From: an uncultured Phascolarctobacterium sp. | Lineage (GTDB): Bacteria > Bacillota > Negativicutes > Acidaminococcales > Acidaminococcaceae | NCBI GenBank assembly: GCA_958448515.1 | Contig: CAUDEF010000002.1 | Coordinates: forward strand, 1 to 64,000 | DNA: 64,000 nt | Reading direction: 5' to 3' | In this document: piece by piece, positions 52,027-59,463 of the stretch | Numbering within the stretch: the stretch's first letter is position 1 | Layout of the letters: every line of letters starts with the position of its first letter | Position numbers and translations under genes: made by a program | Notes under the pieces: model-generated | Database searches by the model: none | Seen by the model: only the letters and a program-made list of their open reading frames with translations | Told to the model about the DNA's origin: nothing

Positions 52027-53148
52027 CTAAAAATATAAATAAAAATACACTGCAGTGCCAATAAACAGCAATCCGGCAAAATTATAAAACAAAAACATTT
52101 TCAAATATGTTACAGCCTGATATGGGTGTTCCGCAACGAATAACTTATATGATATTACGCTTGCCATTGAAGCAATTAAAGTCCCTAATCCGCCAATATT
52201 TACCCCCAGCAGTAATGCCTCAGCCTCGGAAGTAAGAGCAGCAAGCAGCATGGCTGCCGGCACATTGCTTATAAACTGACTGCTGCAGATAGCCGCCAGA
52301 TATGTTCCAACTGCACTGTCAAGAACATGGTTCTGTAAATATAAAACTATCTCTGTATGGCTGATATTGCCAATAAAAACAAAAAATCCTACAAATGTTA
52401 CTATTAAGGAGTAATCAACTTCCCTGATCAGTTTTCTGTTAACAAAAATAACAGCTATCAAGGTTACAGCAAGAGCTGCCAATTTGTCCACAAAATGTAA
52501 TACCGCTAAAATATTAAAACCAAGCAAAAGCAAGAATAATACGGTCTTTTTGGTATCTGGAACTGGGATATGCCGCAAATCAAAATTTAAAACGGCATTT
52601 CTTCTGCTGCCTATTATCAGCATAATATAGAGAACAGAAAGCACAGCAGGAAAAAGCATTACTTTAAAAAACTCCGCAGCAGTAAAATTATAATGAGCAT
52701 ATAAAAATAAATTCTGCGGATTTCCCATGGGAGTAACCATACTGCCAAGATTAGCGGCTAAGGTCTGTAAAATAATAACATGAGGCATATCTATTTTAAT
52801 TGCCCGCCCTATGATAATGGTCAACGGCACAAAAGTTATCAAAGCTACATCATTAGTTACAAACATTGATGAAACAAAAGTAACACCAACAAGAACCAGC
52901 ACCACCTGCCTGAAGCTGCTGCATTTTTCCAGCAGCTCGACAGCAATCCAGTCAAGAAATCTGATGCTTTTAAGCCCCGTAACTACTAACATTAAGGCAA
53001 ATAAAATGCACAAAACTTCCCAGTCAATATACTCAAGTTTAGGAGTATTATAAAATGATGAAATAACCGCCAGAAAAACAGCTATACTCAATACGGATTC
53101 CTGTTTAATAAATTCTTTAAAGTTTTTCAAAAAATTATTTCTCTCCAT
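52027..53148 (-). CDS. ArsB/NhaD-type anion permease (SLC13-like/CitMHS superfamily)
   Basis: A 373-residue membrane protein of the ion transporter (IT) superfamily with about ten hydrophobic segments. FVTNDVALITFVPLTIIIG and LGSMVTPMGNPQNLFLY are the conserved re-entrant-type motifs of ArsB/YbiR/CitMHS proteins. The substrate is not predictable: arsenite, a carboxylate or another anion would all fit. It lies between comFC and dinB and is tightly packed on both sides. The ATG at 53146-53148 follows AAAGAG. Confidence 0.85.
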   Translation of the reverse strand: MERNNFLKNFKEFIKQESVLSIAVFLAVISSFYNTPKLEYIDWEVLCILFALMLVVTGLKSIRFLDWIAVELLEKCSSFRQVVLVLVGVTFVSSMFVTNDVALITFVPLTIIIGRAIKIDMPHVIILQTLAANLGSMVTPMGNPQNLFLYAHYNFTAAEFFKVMLFPAVLSVLYIMLIIGSRRNAVLNFDLRHIPVPDTKKTVLFLLLLGFNILAVLHFVDKLAALAVTLIAVIFVNRKLIREVDYSLIVTFVGFFVFIGNISHTEIVLYLQNHVLDSAVGTYLAAICSSQFISNVPAAMLLAALTSEAEALLLGVNIGGLGTLIASMASVISYKLFVAEHPYQAVTYLKMFLFYNFAGLLFIGTAVYFYLYF

Positions 53149-53160
53149 AATATACACTCT

Positions 53161-53820
53161 TTACCAATTATCTTTACTTGCACAAAGCGCAAGTGCCGAA
53201 ACACTCCTGGCACCTGCCAATAACAATGTCCTGGCAGCTTCCTCCATTGTACTGCCTGTAGTGAAAATATCATCACACAATAAAATATTTTTTCCGGCTA
53301 CTTCGCTGTTAACTTTAAAGCACCCCTGCAGCTCTTCCTTACGCAAAGCCGGTTCCAAATCAAATAAAGGCAATGTTTTTCTTGTTCTGGTTAAAAGATT
53401 TTCTCTCCATTTTTTTCTGTCCACAAAAGCAAATATCTCTTCCGGCACATCAAAACCTCTTGCAGCCAGACGTTCCCTTGATGTAGGAATACTGCTTATT
53501 ATATCATAGCAGCCGAAAAAATACTCCATATTTACAGGCAAAGCATTTCTTGCTTCCTCACTTAACTGCGGCAGCAATTTTGAATTTTTGTTAAACTTAA
53601 TCTGCTGTATGGCCTTTTGCATCTGTTTCTCGTACTTATACAGTAAAATAACCTTTTGTAAATGGTCCTTACCATAAAGTACTTTTTGCAATCTAAAGCT
53701 GTCTCTGCATCTTTGGCAAAAATATCCATCATCAATAACACAAGTACATACTGCGCATTTTCTGGGAGAAATTATCTCCTGCAATAAACTTAATTTATAT
53801 TTTATTGATTTCCATTTCAT
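53161..53820 (-). CDS. ComFC-like phosphoribosyltransferase-domain protein
   Basis: A 219-residue ComF/GntX family protein. The N-terminal zinc ribbon CAVCTCVIDDGYFCQRC (about 22-38) and the type I phosphoribosyltransferase loop ILLCDDIFTTGSTMEEAARTLL are clear; SSIPTSRERLAARGFD also fits. In naturally competent bacteria ComFC helps import single-stranded DNA. The other com genes are not in the window. It is 4 bp after recD2 and 13 bp before the permease start. Confidence 0.9.
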   Translation of the reverse strand: MKWKSIKYKLSLLQEIISPRKCAVCTCVIDDGYFCQRCRDSFRLQKVLYGKDHLQKVILLYKYEKQMQKAIQQIKFNKNSKLLPQLSEEARNALPVNMEYFFGCYDIISSIPTSRERLAARGFDVPEEIFAFVDRKKWRENLLTRTRKTLPLFDLEPALRKEELQGCFKVNSEVAGKNILLCDDIFTTGSTMEEAARTLLLAGARSVSALALCASKDNW

Positions 53821-53823
53821 TTT

Positions 53824-55986
53824 TTAACCGAAAAACTCACAATCTTCCTGTAATCTTTCTGCCAGCAGAGAATATCTGCGCCGCGTTTTATCATTTTCCA
53901 CTGCGGTTCGTATGGCAGCCTTACTGCCGATTAAGATAACTTTTTCTTTGGCTCTTGTTATTGCTGTATATAATAAATTTCGCTGAAGCATTATGTAATG
54001 GCTTGGAACCATTAACAATATCACACAGGGATATTCGCTTCCCTGAGATTTATGCACGCTCATAGCATAAGCAAGCTGCAATTCTTCTGCCTCTCCCTGC
54101 GCATAAGTAACAAAATCTCCTTCAAGACGTTCAGGATACTTAACTGTTATATTTTTACCCTCTATTCTGATAATCTTCCCGATATCTCCGTTAAAAACAT
54201 CTTTTTCGTAATTATTTCGTATCTGCATAACCTTATCACCAACACGAAATATATTTCCCAGGACATTCACCTCAGGCTTAGATGCAGCAGGAGGATTTAT
54301 ATACTGTTGTAAGATTTTATTTAAATTTTGTACACCACAGGGATTTTTATGCATAGGCGACAGTACCTGAACACTGCGCCAGCCACTTTCAGAGGTTATT
54401 CTGCCGTATACTTTAGCAACATAGTCGGCAGCATCATTTTCATTAGTAAATTCTATTAATGAAAAATCATCACCAGCATTCAATTCCGGCATTTGTCCGT
54501 GATTTATTTTATGAGCATTCAAAACAATAGGACTTACCTCAGCCTGACGAAAAACATTCTCCAATCGTACAACAGGCATTTTCTGTGAGCGAATAATATC
54601 TTTGAGCACAGAACCAGCTCCCACGGACGGAAGCTGATCCACGTCACCTACAAAAATCAGCCTGCAGCCTAAAGGAACAGCCTTCAGCAAATGATACGTT
54701 AAATTTATATCAAGCATTGACGCTTCATCAACAATTATAGCCTCAGCATCAAGAGGTTCATCATCATCTTTTCCAAAATTAAATCCGCTGCTGTTAGGCT
54801 GGTATTCCAGCAGTCTGTGCACAGTCATTGCCGGATGACCGGATGATTCCGCAAGTCTTCTGGCTGCACGACCCGTTGGTGCTGCAAGCAAAATTCTGCA
54901 TCCTGCTTTTTCCAGCACATTAAGTATGCCTTTGACAACAGTCGTTTTACCTGTTCCCGGTCCGCCTGTCAAAACAAATACCCCATGCTCTAAAGAAGCA
55001 TAAATGGCTTCCTTTTGTGCATCTGCCAGTGCAATTCCTGCTTCCTGCTCCCACTGTGAAATTACTTTCTCCACATTAACATGTCTTACTGGATTTACAC
55101 TGTCGCGTAATAAAAGCAATTTTTTGGCCGCATTAGTTTCAGCCCTGTACAAATACTCAGGATAAATAAGACGCATGCCGCTAATTTCCTCTGTTCGCAG
55201 CAAATCATGCTCCAGCAGATAATCGAAAGTATTTTTTACAATATCACCTTCAACTGATAAAAACCTCATGGTCTCTTTGAGCAAAATTTCTTCCGGCACA
55301 CATGTATGACCGGCTGCAGCAGCCTGCATAATAGCATAACCCAATCCAGCCTTTACTCTCTCTTCACTGTCATAAGGAAATCCCATTGCCAAAGCTATTC
55401 TGTCCGCCGTTTTAAAGCCAATGCCATTTACATCATTGGCAAGACTGTACGGATTTTCTTTTATTCTCGTTATCGCTGATTTGCCATAAACAGCCTGTAA
55501 TTTAGCTGCATAGCCACTGCTTACGCCATTTGATTCCAAAAACAGCATTAACTCGCGCATTTCTGAAAGCTCTGCATAAGTTTCTCCAATATCTGCAGCC
55601 TTTCTGGCGCTTATTCCTTTTATCTCAGCAAGCTTTTCAGGATAGTTACTCATTATATCAAGAGTATCTTCGCCAAAATGATCAACTATGTTTTTAGCAG
55701 TAACTTTACCTACGCCTTTTATTGCTCCCGAAGCTAAAAACCGCTCTATTGCAGCGACGGAAGTAGGCTGCAGAACTGTACACACCACAGCATCAAACTG
55801 TCTGCCAAAGCGTACATGCTCAATCCATTTGCCGGACAAGGATACCTGCTCACCCATAAAAGGAGCTGCGCCATGATAAACAGCTGTTACTCTGCCATCT
55901 GTTTTACTGCTGATACGTAAAACACAAAACATTCCGTCATCACTTTGAAAAACTATATCTTCAACAATGCCTTCCAGCTTTTCCAT
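53824..55986 (-). CDS. recD2: ATP-dependent helicase RecD2
   Basis: A 720-residue 5'-3' helicase of the RecD2/TraA class. The N-terminal OB and helix-hairpin-helix regions (about 1-190; IKGVGKVTAKNIVDHFGED, NGIGFKTADRIA) precede the helicase core: Walker A VLTGGPGTGKTTVVKG, Walker B IIVDEASMLD, GDVDQLPSVGAGSVL and the UvrD-like C-terminal VHKSQGSEYPCV. It acts in recombination and replication-fork maintenance. The ATG at 55984-55986 has GGCGGTG. It opens a four-gene stretch with comFC, the permease and dinB. Confidence 0.95.
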   Translation of the reverse strand: MEKLEGIVEDIVFQSDDGMFCVLRISSKTDGRVTAVYHGAAPFMGEQVSLSGKWIEHVRFGRQFDAVVCTVLQPTSVAAIERFLASGAIKGVGKVTAKNIVDHFGEDTLDIMSNYPEKLAEIKGISARKAADIGETYAELSEMRELMLFLESNGVSSGYAAKLQAVYGKSAITRIKENPYSLANDVNGIGFKTADRIALAMGFPYDSEERVKAGLGYAIMQAAAAGHTCVPEEILLKETMRFLSVEGDIVKNTFDYLLEHDLLRTEEISGMRLIYPEYLYRAETNAAKKLLLLRDSVNPVRHVNVEKVISQWEQEAGIALADAQKEAIYASLEHGVFVLTGGPGTGKTTVVKGILNVLEKAGCRILLAAPTGRAARRLAESSGHPAMTVHRLLEYQPNSSGFNFGKDDDEPLDAEAIIVDEASMLDINLTYHLLKAVPLGCRLIFVGDVDQLPSVGAGSVLKDIIRSQKMPVVRLENVFRQAEVSPIVLNAHKINHGQMPELNAGDDFSLIEFTNENDAADYVAKVYGRITSESGWRSVQVLSPMHKNPCGVQNLNKILQQYINPPAASKPEVNVLGNIFRVGDKVMQIRNNYEKDVFNGDIGKIIRIEGKNITVKYPERLEGDFVTYAQGEAEELQLAYAMSVHKSQGSEYPCVILLMVPSHYIMLQRNLLYTAITRAKEKVILIGSKAAIRTAVENDKTRRRYSLLAERLQEDCEFFG

Positions 55987-56005
55987 ATATTCACCGCCAT
56001 AAAAT

Positions 56006-56019
56006 TAAACAAACGTTCT
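56006..56019. promoter_or_regulatory. Possible LexA (SOS) box before recD2
   Basis: On the minus strand AGAACGTTTGTTTA matches the Firmicute SOS box (CGAAC-N4-GTTCG) at 8 of 10 positions. It lies just beyond a TATAAT-like -10 box (56028-56033) and 20 bp before recD2; dinB is the last gene of the same stretch. Match is partial, so this is a candidate only. Confidence 0.35.
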
Positions 56020-56067
56020 ATTTTTTTATTATAACATGATTTTCTGTCAAAATAAAACCTCTGTATT

Positions 56068-56096
56068 TTGACAAAAATAAATAAATTGGCTATAAT
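56068..56096 (+). promoter_or_regulatory. Consensus promoter of the SpeD-like gene
   Basis: TTGACA (56068-56073) and TATAAT (56091-56096) with 17 bp between them are a perfect sigma-A promoter, implying strong constitutive expression of the gene that follows. Confidence 0.85.
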
Positions 56097-56127
56097 AAAA
56101 ATACTTTTTATATTTGGGAGTGTAATA

Positions 56128-56598
56128 GTGAAAACTAAAAAATTTACTGGTAAACTTATCGCAGTTGACATGTATAACTGCAGTGACGAAATTCTTAATG
56201 ATGTATCTGCAGCAGAAAAAATTCTTGAACAGGCTTGTAAAGACTTCTCTATGAATCCGTGCCAGGTTATCTGCAGCTGTGAAGAAAATAAAAGCGAGTA
56301 TTCTCTTTTTGCCATTTGCAGACAGGGACACGTTACTCTGCACATTTATCCGGAAGTTGGCTTTGCTACTGCTGACGTATTCAGCTGTTTTGCTGACGCT
56401 GATCCGGCAGGACTTGCTCAGTTCATCCGCAATTATCTTGACGCTGACAAGTCAAAAATAACTCTTTTGGACAGAGGCGATTTCGGCTCTGAAAGCGATA
56501 TGAAACCGCATCGTCGCTCCAATGTTAAATTTATTCGCCGCACTCAAAACCTTGGCGGCAAACTGAAAAAAATTATGATGAAACCCCGTTCCATCTAA
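56128..56598 (+). CDS. SpeD/AdoMet-decarboxylase-like protein lacking the pyruvoyl serine
   Basis: A 156-residue homologue of bacterial S-adenosylmethionine decarboxylase (SpeD). The family core is evident: FTGKLIAVDMYNC at the N-terminus and GHVTLHIYPEVGFATADVFSC in the middle. Compared with Thermotoga SpeD, the residues matching Ser55, His68, Glu72 and Cys83 are retained (Ser59, His72, Glu76, Cys87), but the Ser63 that is cleaved to form the pyruvoyl cofactor is Gly67 (codon GGA at 56326-56328). It therefore should not self-process or decarboxylate as SpeD does. A basic C-terminal tail (about 125-156) follows. The GTG at 56128 has GGGAG 7 nt upstream. Own strong promoter and terminator; no speE beside it. 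Confidence 0.8.
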   Translation: MKTKKFTGKLIAVDMYNCSDEILNDVSAAEKILEQACKDFSMNPCQVICSCEENKSEYSLFAICRQGHVTLHIYPEVGFATADVFSCFADADPAGLAQFIRNYLDADKSKITLLDRGDFGSESDMKPHRRSNVKFIRRTQNLGGKLKKIMMKPRSI

Positions 56599-56603
56599 AC
56601 TGA

Positions 56604-56632
56604 ACAAAAGCTGCCTTTCGGCAGCTTTTCTC
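56604..56632 (+). terminator. Terminator of the SpeD-like gene
   Basis: The hairpin AAAAGCTGCC/GGCAGCTTTT lies just after the stop codon, ending in TTTTCTC. Confidence 0.75.
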
Positions 56633-56657
56633 ATATCTTAAACTAGGAGGATTTTCT

Positions 56658-57350
56658 ATGAAATATATTTTTTGGGATATTGACGGTACACTGTTATTAA
56701 CTGGCGGCGCAGGTATTGCAGCAATGGCTGATGTTATTAAAGATCATTTTTTTCTTAAGGATTTTCAATTTACCCATTCACTTGCCGGCAGAACAGACTC
56801 TGAAATCATTAAAGAAGCTGTTTTGCAGGTAAAAGGCAAATTTCGTCCATCTGATGCAGCAAGTCTTCTCATTAAATATCACATGAGACTTCCTCAGTAT
56901 TTAAATAAATTTCAGGGATCTGTAATGACTAACGTACAAACTAACCTTGAATATTTTCTGGCTAATCCAAATTATATTAACTGCCTGTTGACAGGAAATA
57001 CTAAAACTGCAGCAAAACTGAAACTGGCTCATTATAATTTAGATCATTACTTTAATTTTGATAAAAGTGTTTTTGGAGAAATCAGCGAAAACAGAGAGGA
57101 ACTCGCCAGAGTAGCCTGGCAAAGATTATACGCAGAGAATCCTGATATAAGTACACGTGACTTTATATTTGTTGGTGATACCCCCAATGACGTGAGCTGC
57201 GCAAAAGCAATTGATGCCCGTTCTGTAATAGTTTTGGAAGGCTCTCACTACACCAAAGAAGATTTCTCTGCTGTAAATCCATTGAAAATACTTGAAACTC
57301 TGCCTGCAGACCCTGCAGAGCTGCAAAAGATTTTTGATGAAGAGGAATGA
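56658..57350 (+). CDS. HAD-superfamily hydrolase
   Basis: A 230-residue phosphatase-like protein. Motif I FWDIDGTLLLTGG (nucleophile Asp), motif II LLTGNTK, and motif III/IV FIFVGDTPNDVSCAKA are intact, with a helical cap between I and II, so it is a subfamily I HAD of the phosphoglycolate phosphatase type. Substrate unknown. The ATG at 56658 follows AGGAGGA. It lies 9 bp from the pentapeptide-repeat gene and may be cotranscribed with it. Confidence 0.88.
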   Translation: MKYIFWDIDGTLLLTGGAGIAAMADVIKDHFFLKDFQFTHSLAGRTDSEIIKEAVLQVKGKFRPSDAASLLIKYHMRLPQYLNKFQGSVMTNVQTNLEYFLANPNYINCLLTGNTKTAAKLKLAHYNLDHYFNFDKSVFGEISENREELARVAWQRLYAENPDISTRDFIFVGDTPNDVSCAKAIDARSVIVLEGSHYTKEDFSAVNPLKILETLPADPAELQKIFDEEE

Positions 57351-57359
57351 AAATAAATT

Positions 57360-58094
57360 ATGAAAACACTGTTTCTTACCTTTTTATTAATATTGCAGAG
57401 TTTTGCAGTTTTTGCCTATAATAATGATGATTTAAAATCTGTACAAAATCGCAGCAGCTGCATTAACGGTGATCTTTCCGGTGCTGATTTATCCGGACTT
57501 AATCTGTCAGGACTTGATTTTTCCGGAACAGATTTTTCTGAAGCCAGACTGGTTGAAACTAATCTGGAAAATACTGTTCTCAATCAAAGTAATTTCAGTC
57601 ATGCTCAGATGATAAGAACAAACTTGCGTAATGTTCAGGCTAAACAGGCAAAGTTCGACTACGTTGTAGCCTCAATGGCTGATTTCACAAATGCTGATTT
57701 ACAAAATTCTTCTTTCTATCGGGCACAAATTAAAGGCGCATCTTTTTTAAACGCAAAATTACTTAATATCTCTGCGCAGGAAGCAAACTTTATTTCCGTC
57801 AATGCTGATTTTGCTGACTTTAGATATGCTAACATGCCCTATTGCTGGTTTAATGATGCAAAACTCCGTAATTCATTGTGGCAGGGTACTAATTTGTACT
57901 GTTCAAAATTTGACAGCGCAGATCTGGAGGATGCCAATATGGAAAATGCCAAAGCTGGCAAAACATCCTTTTATAAAGCTAACCTTACTAAAGTTAACTT
58001 TGATTCAGCCGTAATAGATAATGCTGATCTACGGCTTGCCAATCTGACTTATACGGAATTTGGCACTGCTGCTAAAACAAATGTAAAATACTAA
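57360..58094 (+). CDS. Secreted pentapeptide-repeat protein
   Basis: A 244-residue protein with a signal peptide (MKTLFLTFLLILQSFAVFA, about 1-19) and then a long run of A(D/N)LXX-type pentapeptide repeats from about 36 to 238 (GADLSGLNLSGLDFSGTDFSE, written here as a representative run). Such repeats fold as a right-handed quadrilateral beta-helix. The export signal is unlike the cytoplasmic Qnr/MfpA gyrase-protecting type, so an envelope role is more likely, but no specific function can be assigned. The nearest SD (GAGGA) is about 15 nt upstream of the ATG, further than usual. Confidence 0.85.
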   Translation: MKTLFLTFLLILQSFAVFAYNNDDLKSVQNRSSCINGDLSGADLSGLNLSGLDFSGTDFSEARLVETNLENTVLNQSNFSHAQMIRTNLRNVQAKQAKFDYVVASMADFTNADLQNSSFYRAQIKGASFLNAKLLNISAQEANFISVNADFADFRYANMPYCWFNDAKLRNSLWQGTNLYCSKFDSADLEDANMENAKAGKTSFYKANLTKVNFDSAVIDNADLRLANLTYTEFGTAAKTNVKY

Positions 58095-58095
58095 A

Positions 58096-58132
58096 AAATA
58101 CAGGTACTTTAAGTACCTGTATTTTTTATTTC
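58096..58132 (+). terminator. Terminator after the pentapeptide-repeat gene
   Basis: The hairpin AATACAGGTACTT/AAGTACCTGTATT is followed by T residues and ends the HAD-pentapeptide transcript. The following 110 bp contain nothing I recognise. Confidence 0.8.
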
Positions 58133-58244
58133 TACTGGAAATCTTAACTTCTTATTTGTATTTCATAATTTCCATTTGGACATTTTTTCGGACATTTATA
58201 ACAATTCATCAATAATTTATTCATGCAGATTAAATGCCATAAAA

Positions 58245-58271
58245 CAAAAAACCGCCTATTCAAGCGGTTTT
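58245..58271 (-). terminator. Terminator of tRNA-Pro
   Basis: On the minus strand AAAACCGC/GCGGTTTT around a short loop is followed by T residues, 16 bp after the tRNA 3' end. Confidence 0.75.
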
Positions 58272-58287
58272 CAAGACTTTTTTAAGT

Positions 58288-58364
58288 TGGTCGGGGCGGC
58301 GAGATTCGAACTCACGGCCTCTTGTACCCGAAACAAGCGCGCTACCAAACTGCGCCACGCCCCG
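58288..58364 (-). tRNA. tRNA-Pro (anticodon CGG)
   Basis: A 77-nt cloverleaf on the minus strand starting CGGGGCGTGGCGCAGTTTGG, with anticodon stem CTTGT/ACAAG, loop TTCGGGT (anticodon CGG), T loop TTCGAAT and an encoded CCA. The acceptor stem CGGGGCG/CGCCCCG is fully paired. Confidence 0.97.
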
Positions 58365-58434
58365 ACTTCATTGCTTCATATCAGCAACATAAAAGATTAT
58401 AAATCATAATCTTTAATATGTCAATACTTTTTTA

Positions 58435-58770
58435 TTAACCTTGTGTTACTACTCTGATACTTGTAACACCAAATGCTTCGGCAATAGCAGGCAGGCACTC
58501 ACGTTCGATATTGGTGCGATGCAGCTCATTGTCGGCAACAATCATAACTCTGGTATCAGCATAGTTAATATTATGAACTTTACTGATTAAGCGATGGAAA
58601 GTTTCTTCGCCCAAAATTTCTTTAAGCTTTTGTAATTTTTCCATAACCAGAGGTTTCTCAACAGCCATTCTCTTTTCCAACGGAGTAAAAGGAACAGTCA
58701 CAACACGTGTGTCTCTGGCCAGGACAAACTTTTCCTCACCCTCACCAGGTACTACTAAATCTTCTCTCAT
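58435..58770 (-). CDS. Conserved-looking small protein, DnaA-N-like fold suspected
   Basis: A 111-residue soluble protein of unknown function. The first third is acidic and strand-like (MREDLVVPGEGEEKFVLARD). The last 60 residues (LKEILGEETFHRLISKVHNI then MIVADNELHRTNIERECLPAIAEAFG) resemble the helix-strand pattern of the DnaA N-terminal domain I family, including NEL..R..IE, but the match is weak and by eye. It has an ATG preceded by GGAGG (58777-58785 region) and stands alone between tRNA-Pro and mscL. Confidence 0.6.
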   Translation of the reverse strand: MREDLVVPGEGEEKFVLARDTRVVTVPFTPLEKRMAVEKPLVMEKLQKLKEILGEETFHRLISKVHNINYADTRVMIVADNELHRTNIERECLPAIAEAFGVTSIRVVTQG

Positions 58771-58921
58771 AATTTATTCCTCCATAACGATAAAAAACTA
58801 AAATACTATATTTACAATTATATTCCAGCATTATTTTTCAGTCAAGTTTATAATAAAGAGGGATTTTCTTTATCCTGCCCGAACTATACTTTCGTAATAT
58901 TTGCAATCCGAGGTGTTTAAA

Positions 58922-59350
58922 ATGTCTTTTTTTGAAGATTTTAAGAAATTTGCCATGCGTGGTAATGTATTGGATATGGCTATAGGCGTTATTATTGGCG
59001 GAGCTTTCAGTAAAATTGTATCTTCAGCAGTTACCAATGTCATCATGCCTCCCCTCTCTCTTTTAATTGGTCGTGTAGATTTTTCCAATCTCTTTATAAG
59101 TCTTGACGGTAAAACATATGACTCCTTAAAAGCTGCTCAGGAAGCCAAAGCCCCTATTATATCCTACGGAATTTTTCTTAATTCAGTACTCGATTTTTTA
59201 ATCATAGCACTGGTAATTTTCTGTATGATTAAACAGTTAAATCGTATTCTGCCGCAAACGCCTCCTAAGCCTGTCAGAAAATGTCCATTTTGCAAATCAC
59301 AGATTGATAATGAGGCTACCAGATGTCCTTACTGTACATCTGAACTGTAA
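58922..59350 (+). CDS. mscL: Large-conductance mechanosensitive channel MscL with C-terminal zinc ribbon
   Basis: A 142-residue channel that opens under membrane tension. The N-terminal FFEDFKKFAMRGNVLDMAIG and first helix (GVIIGGAFSKIVSSAVTNVIMPP) and the second helix (FLIIALVIFCMIKQLNR) are typical. In place of the usual C-terminal helical bundle only, residues about 120-142 form a zinc-ribbon CPFCKSQIDNEATRCPYC. This tail is seen in a subset of Firmicute MscL proteins. The ATG at 58922 follows GAGGTG; a TTG seven codons upstream is not used. Confidence 0.94.
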   Translation: MSFFEDFKKFAMRGNVLDMAIGVIIGGAFSKIVSSAVTNVIMPPLSLLIGRVDFSNLFISLDGKTYDSLKAAQEAKAPIISYGIFLNSVLDFLIIALVIFCMIKQLNRILPQTPPKPVRKCPFCKSQIDNEATRCPYCTSEL

Positions 59351-59366
59351 AATACGCTGTAGTTTA

Positions 59367-59395
59367 TTGCTAAAATATTCTCTTTAAGTTATAAT
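59367..59395 (+). promoter_or_regulatory. Promoter of tyrS
   Basis: TTGCTA (59367-59372) and TATAAT (59390-59395) are 17 bp apart. The leader of about 60 nt contains no T-box element. Confidence 0.7.
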
Positions 59396-59463
59396 ATTTA
59401 ATTATGTATCACAAATAAATGTTATATTTTCTGTAATGAAAGTAAACTTTGGGAGGTTTCTTT

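Noticed and set aside
58176..58409. 77-aa open frame across tRNA-Pro
   Set aside because: It contains the antisense of the tRNA gene and its terminator and has no ribosome site.
59351..59463. T-box leader before tyrS
   Set aside because: The leader is too short and lacks the TGGNACCGCG sequence and a specifier stem.
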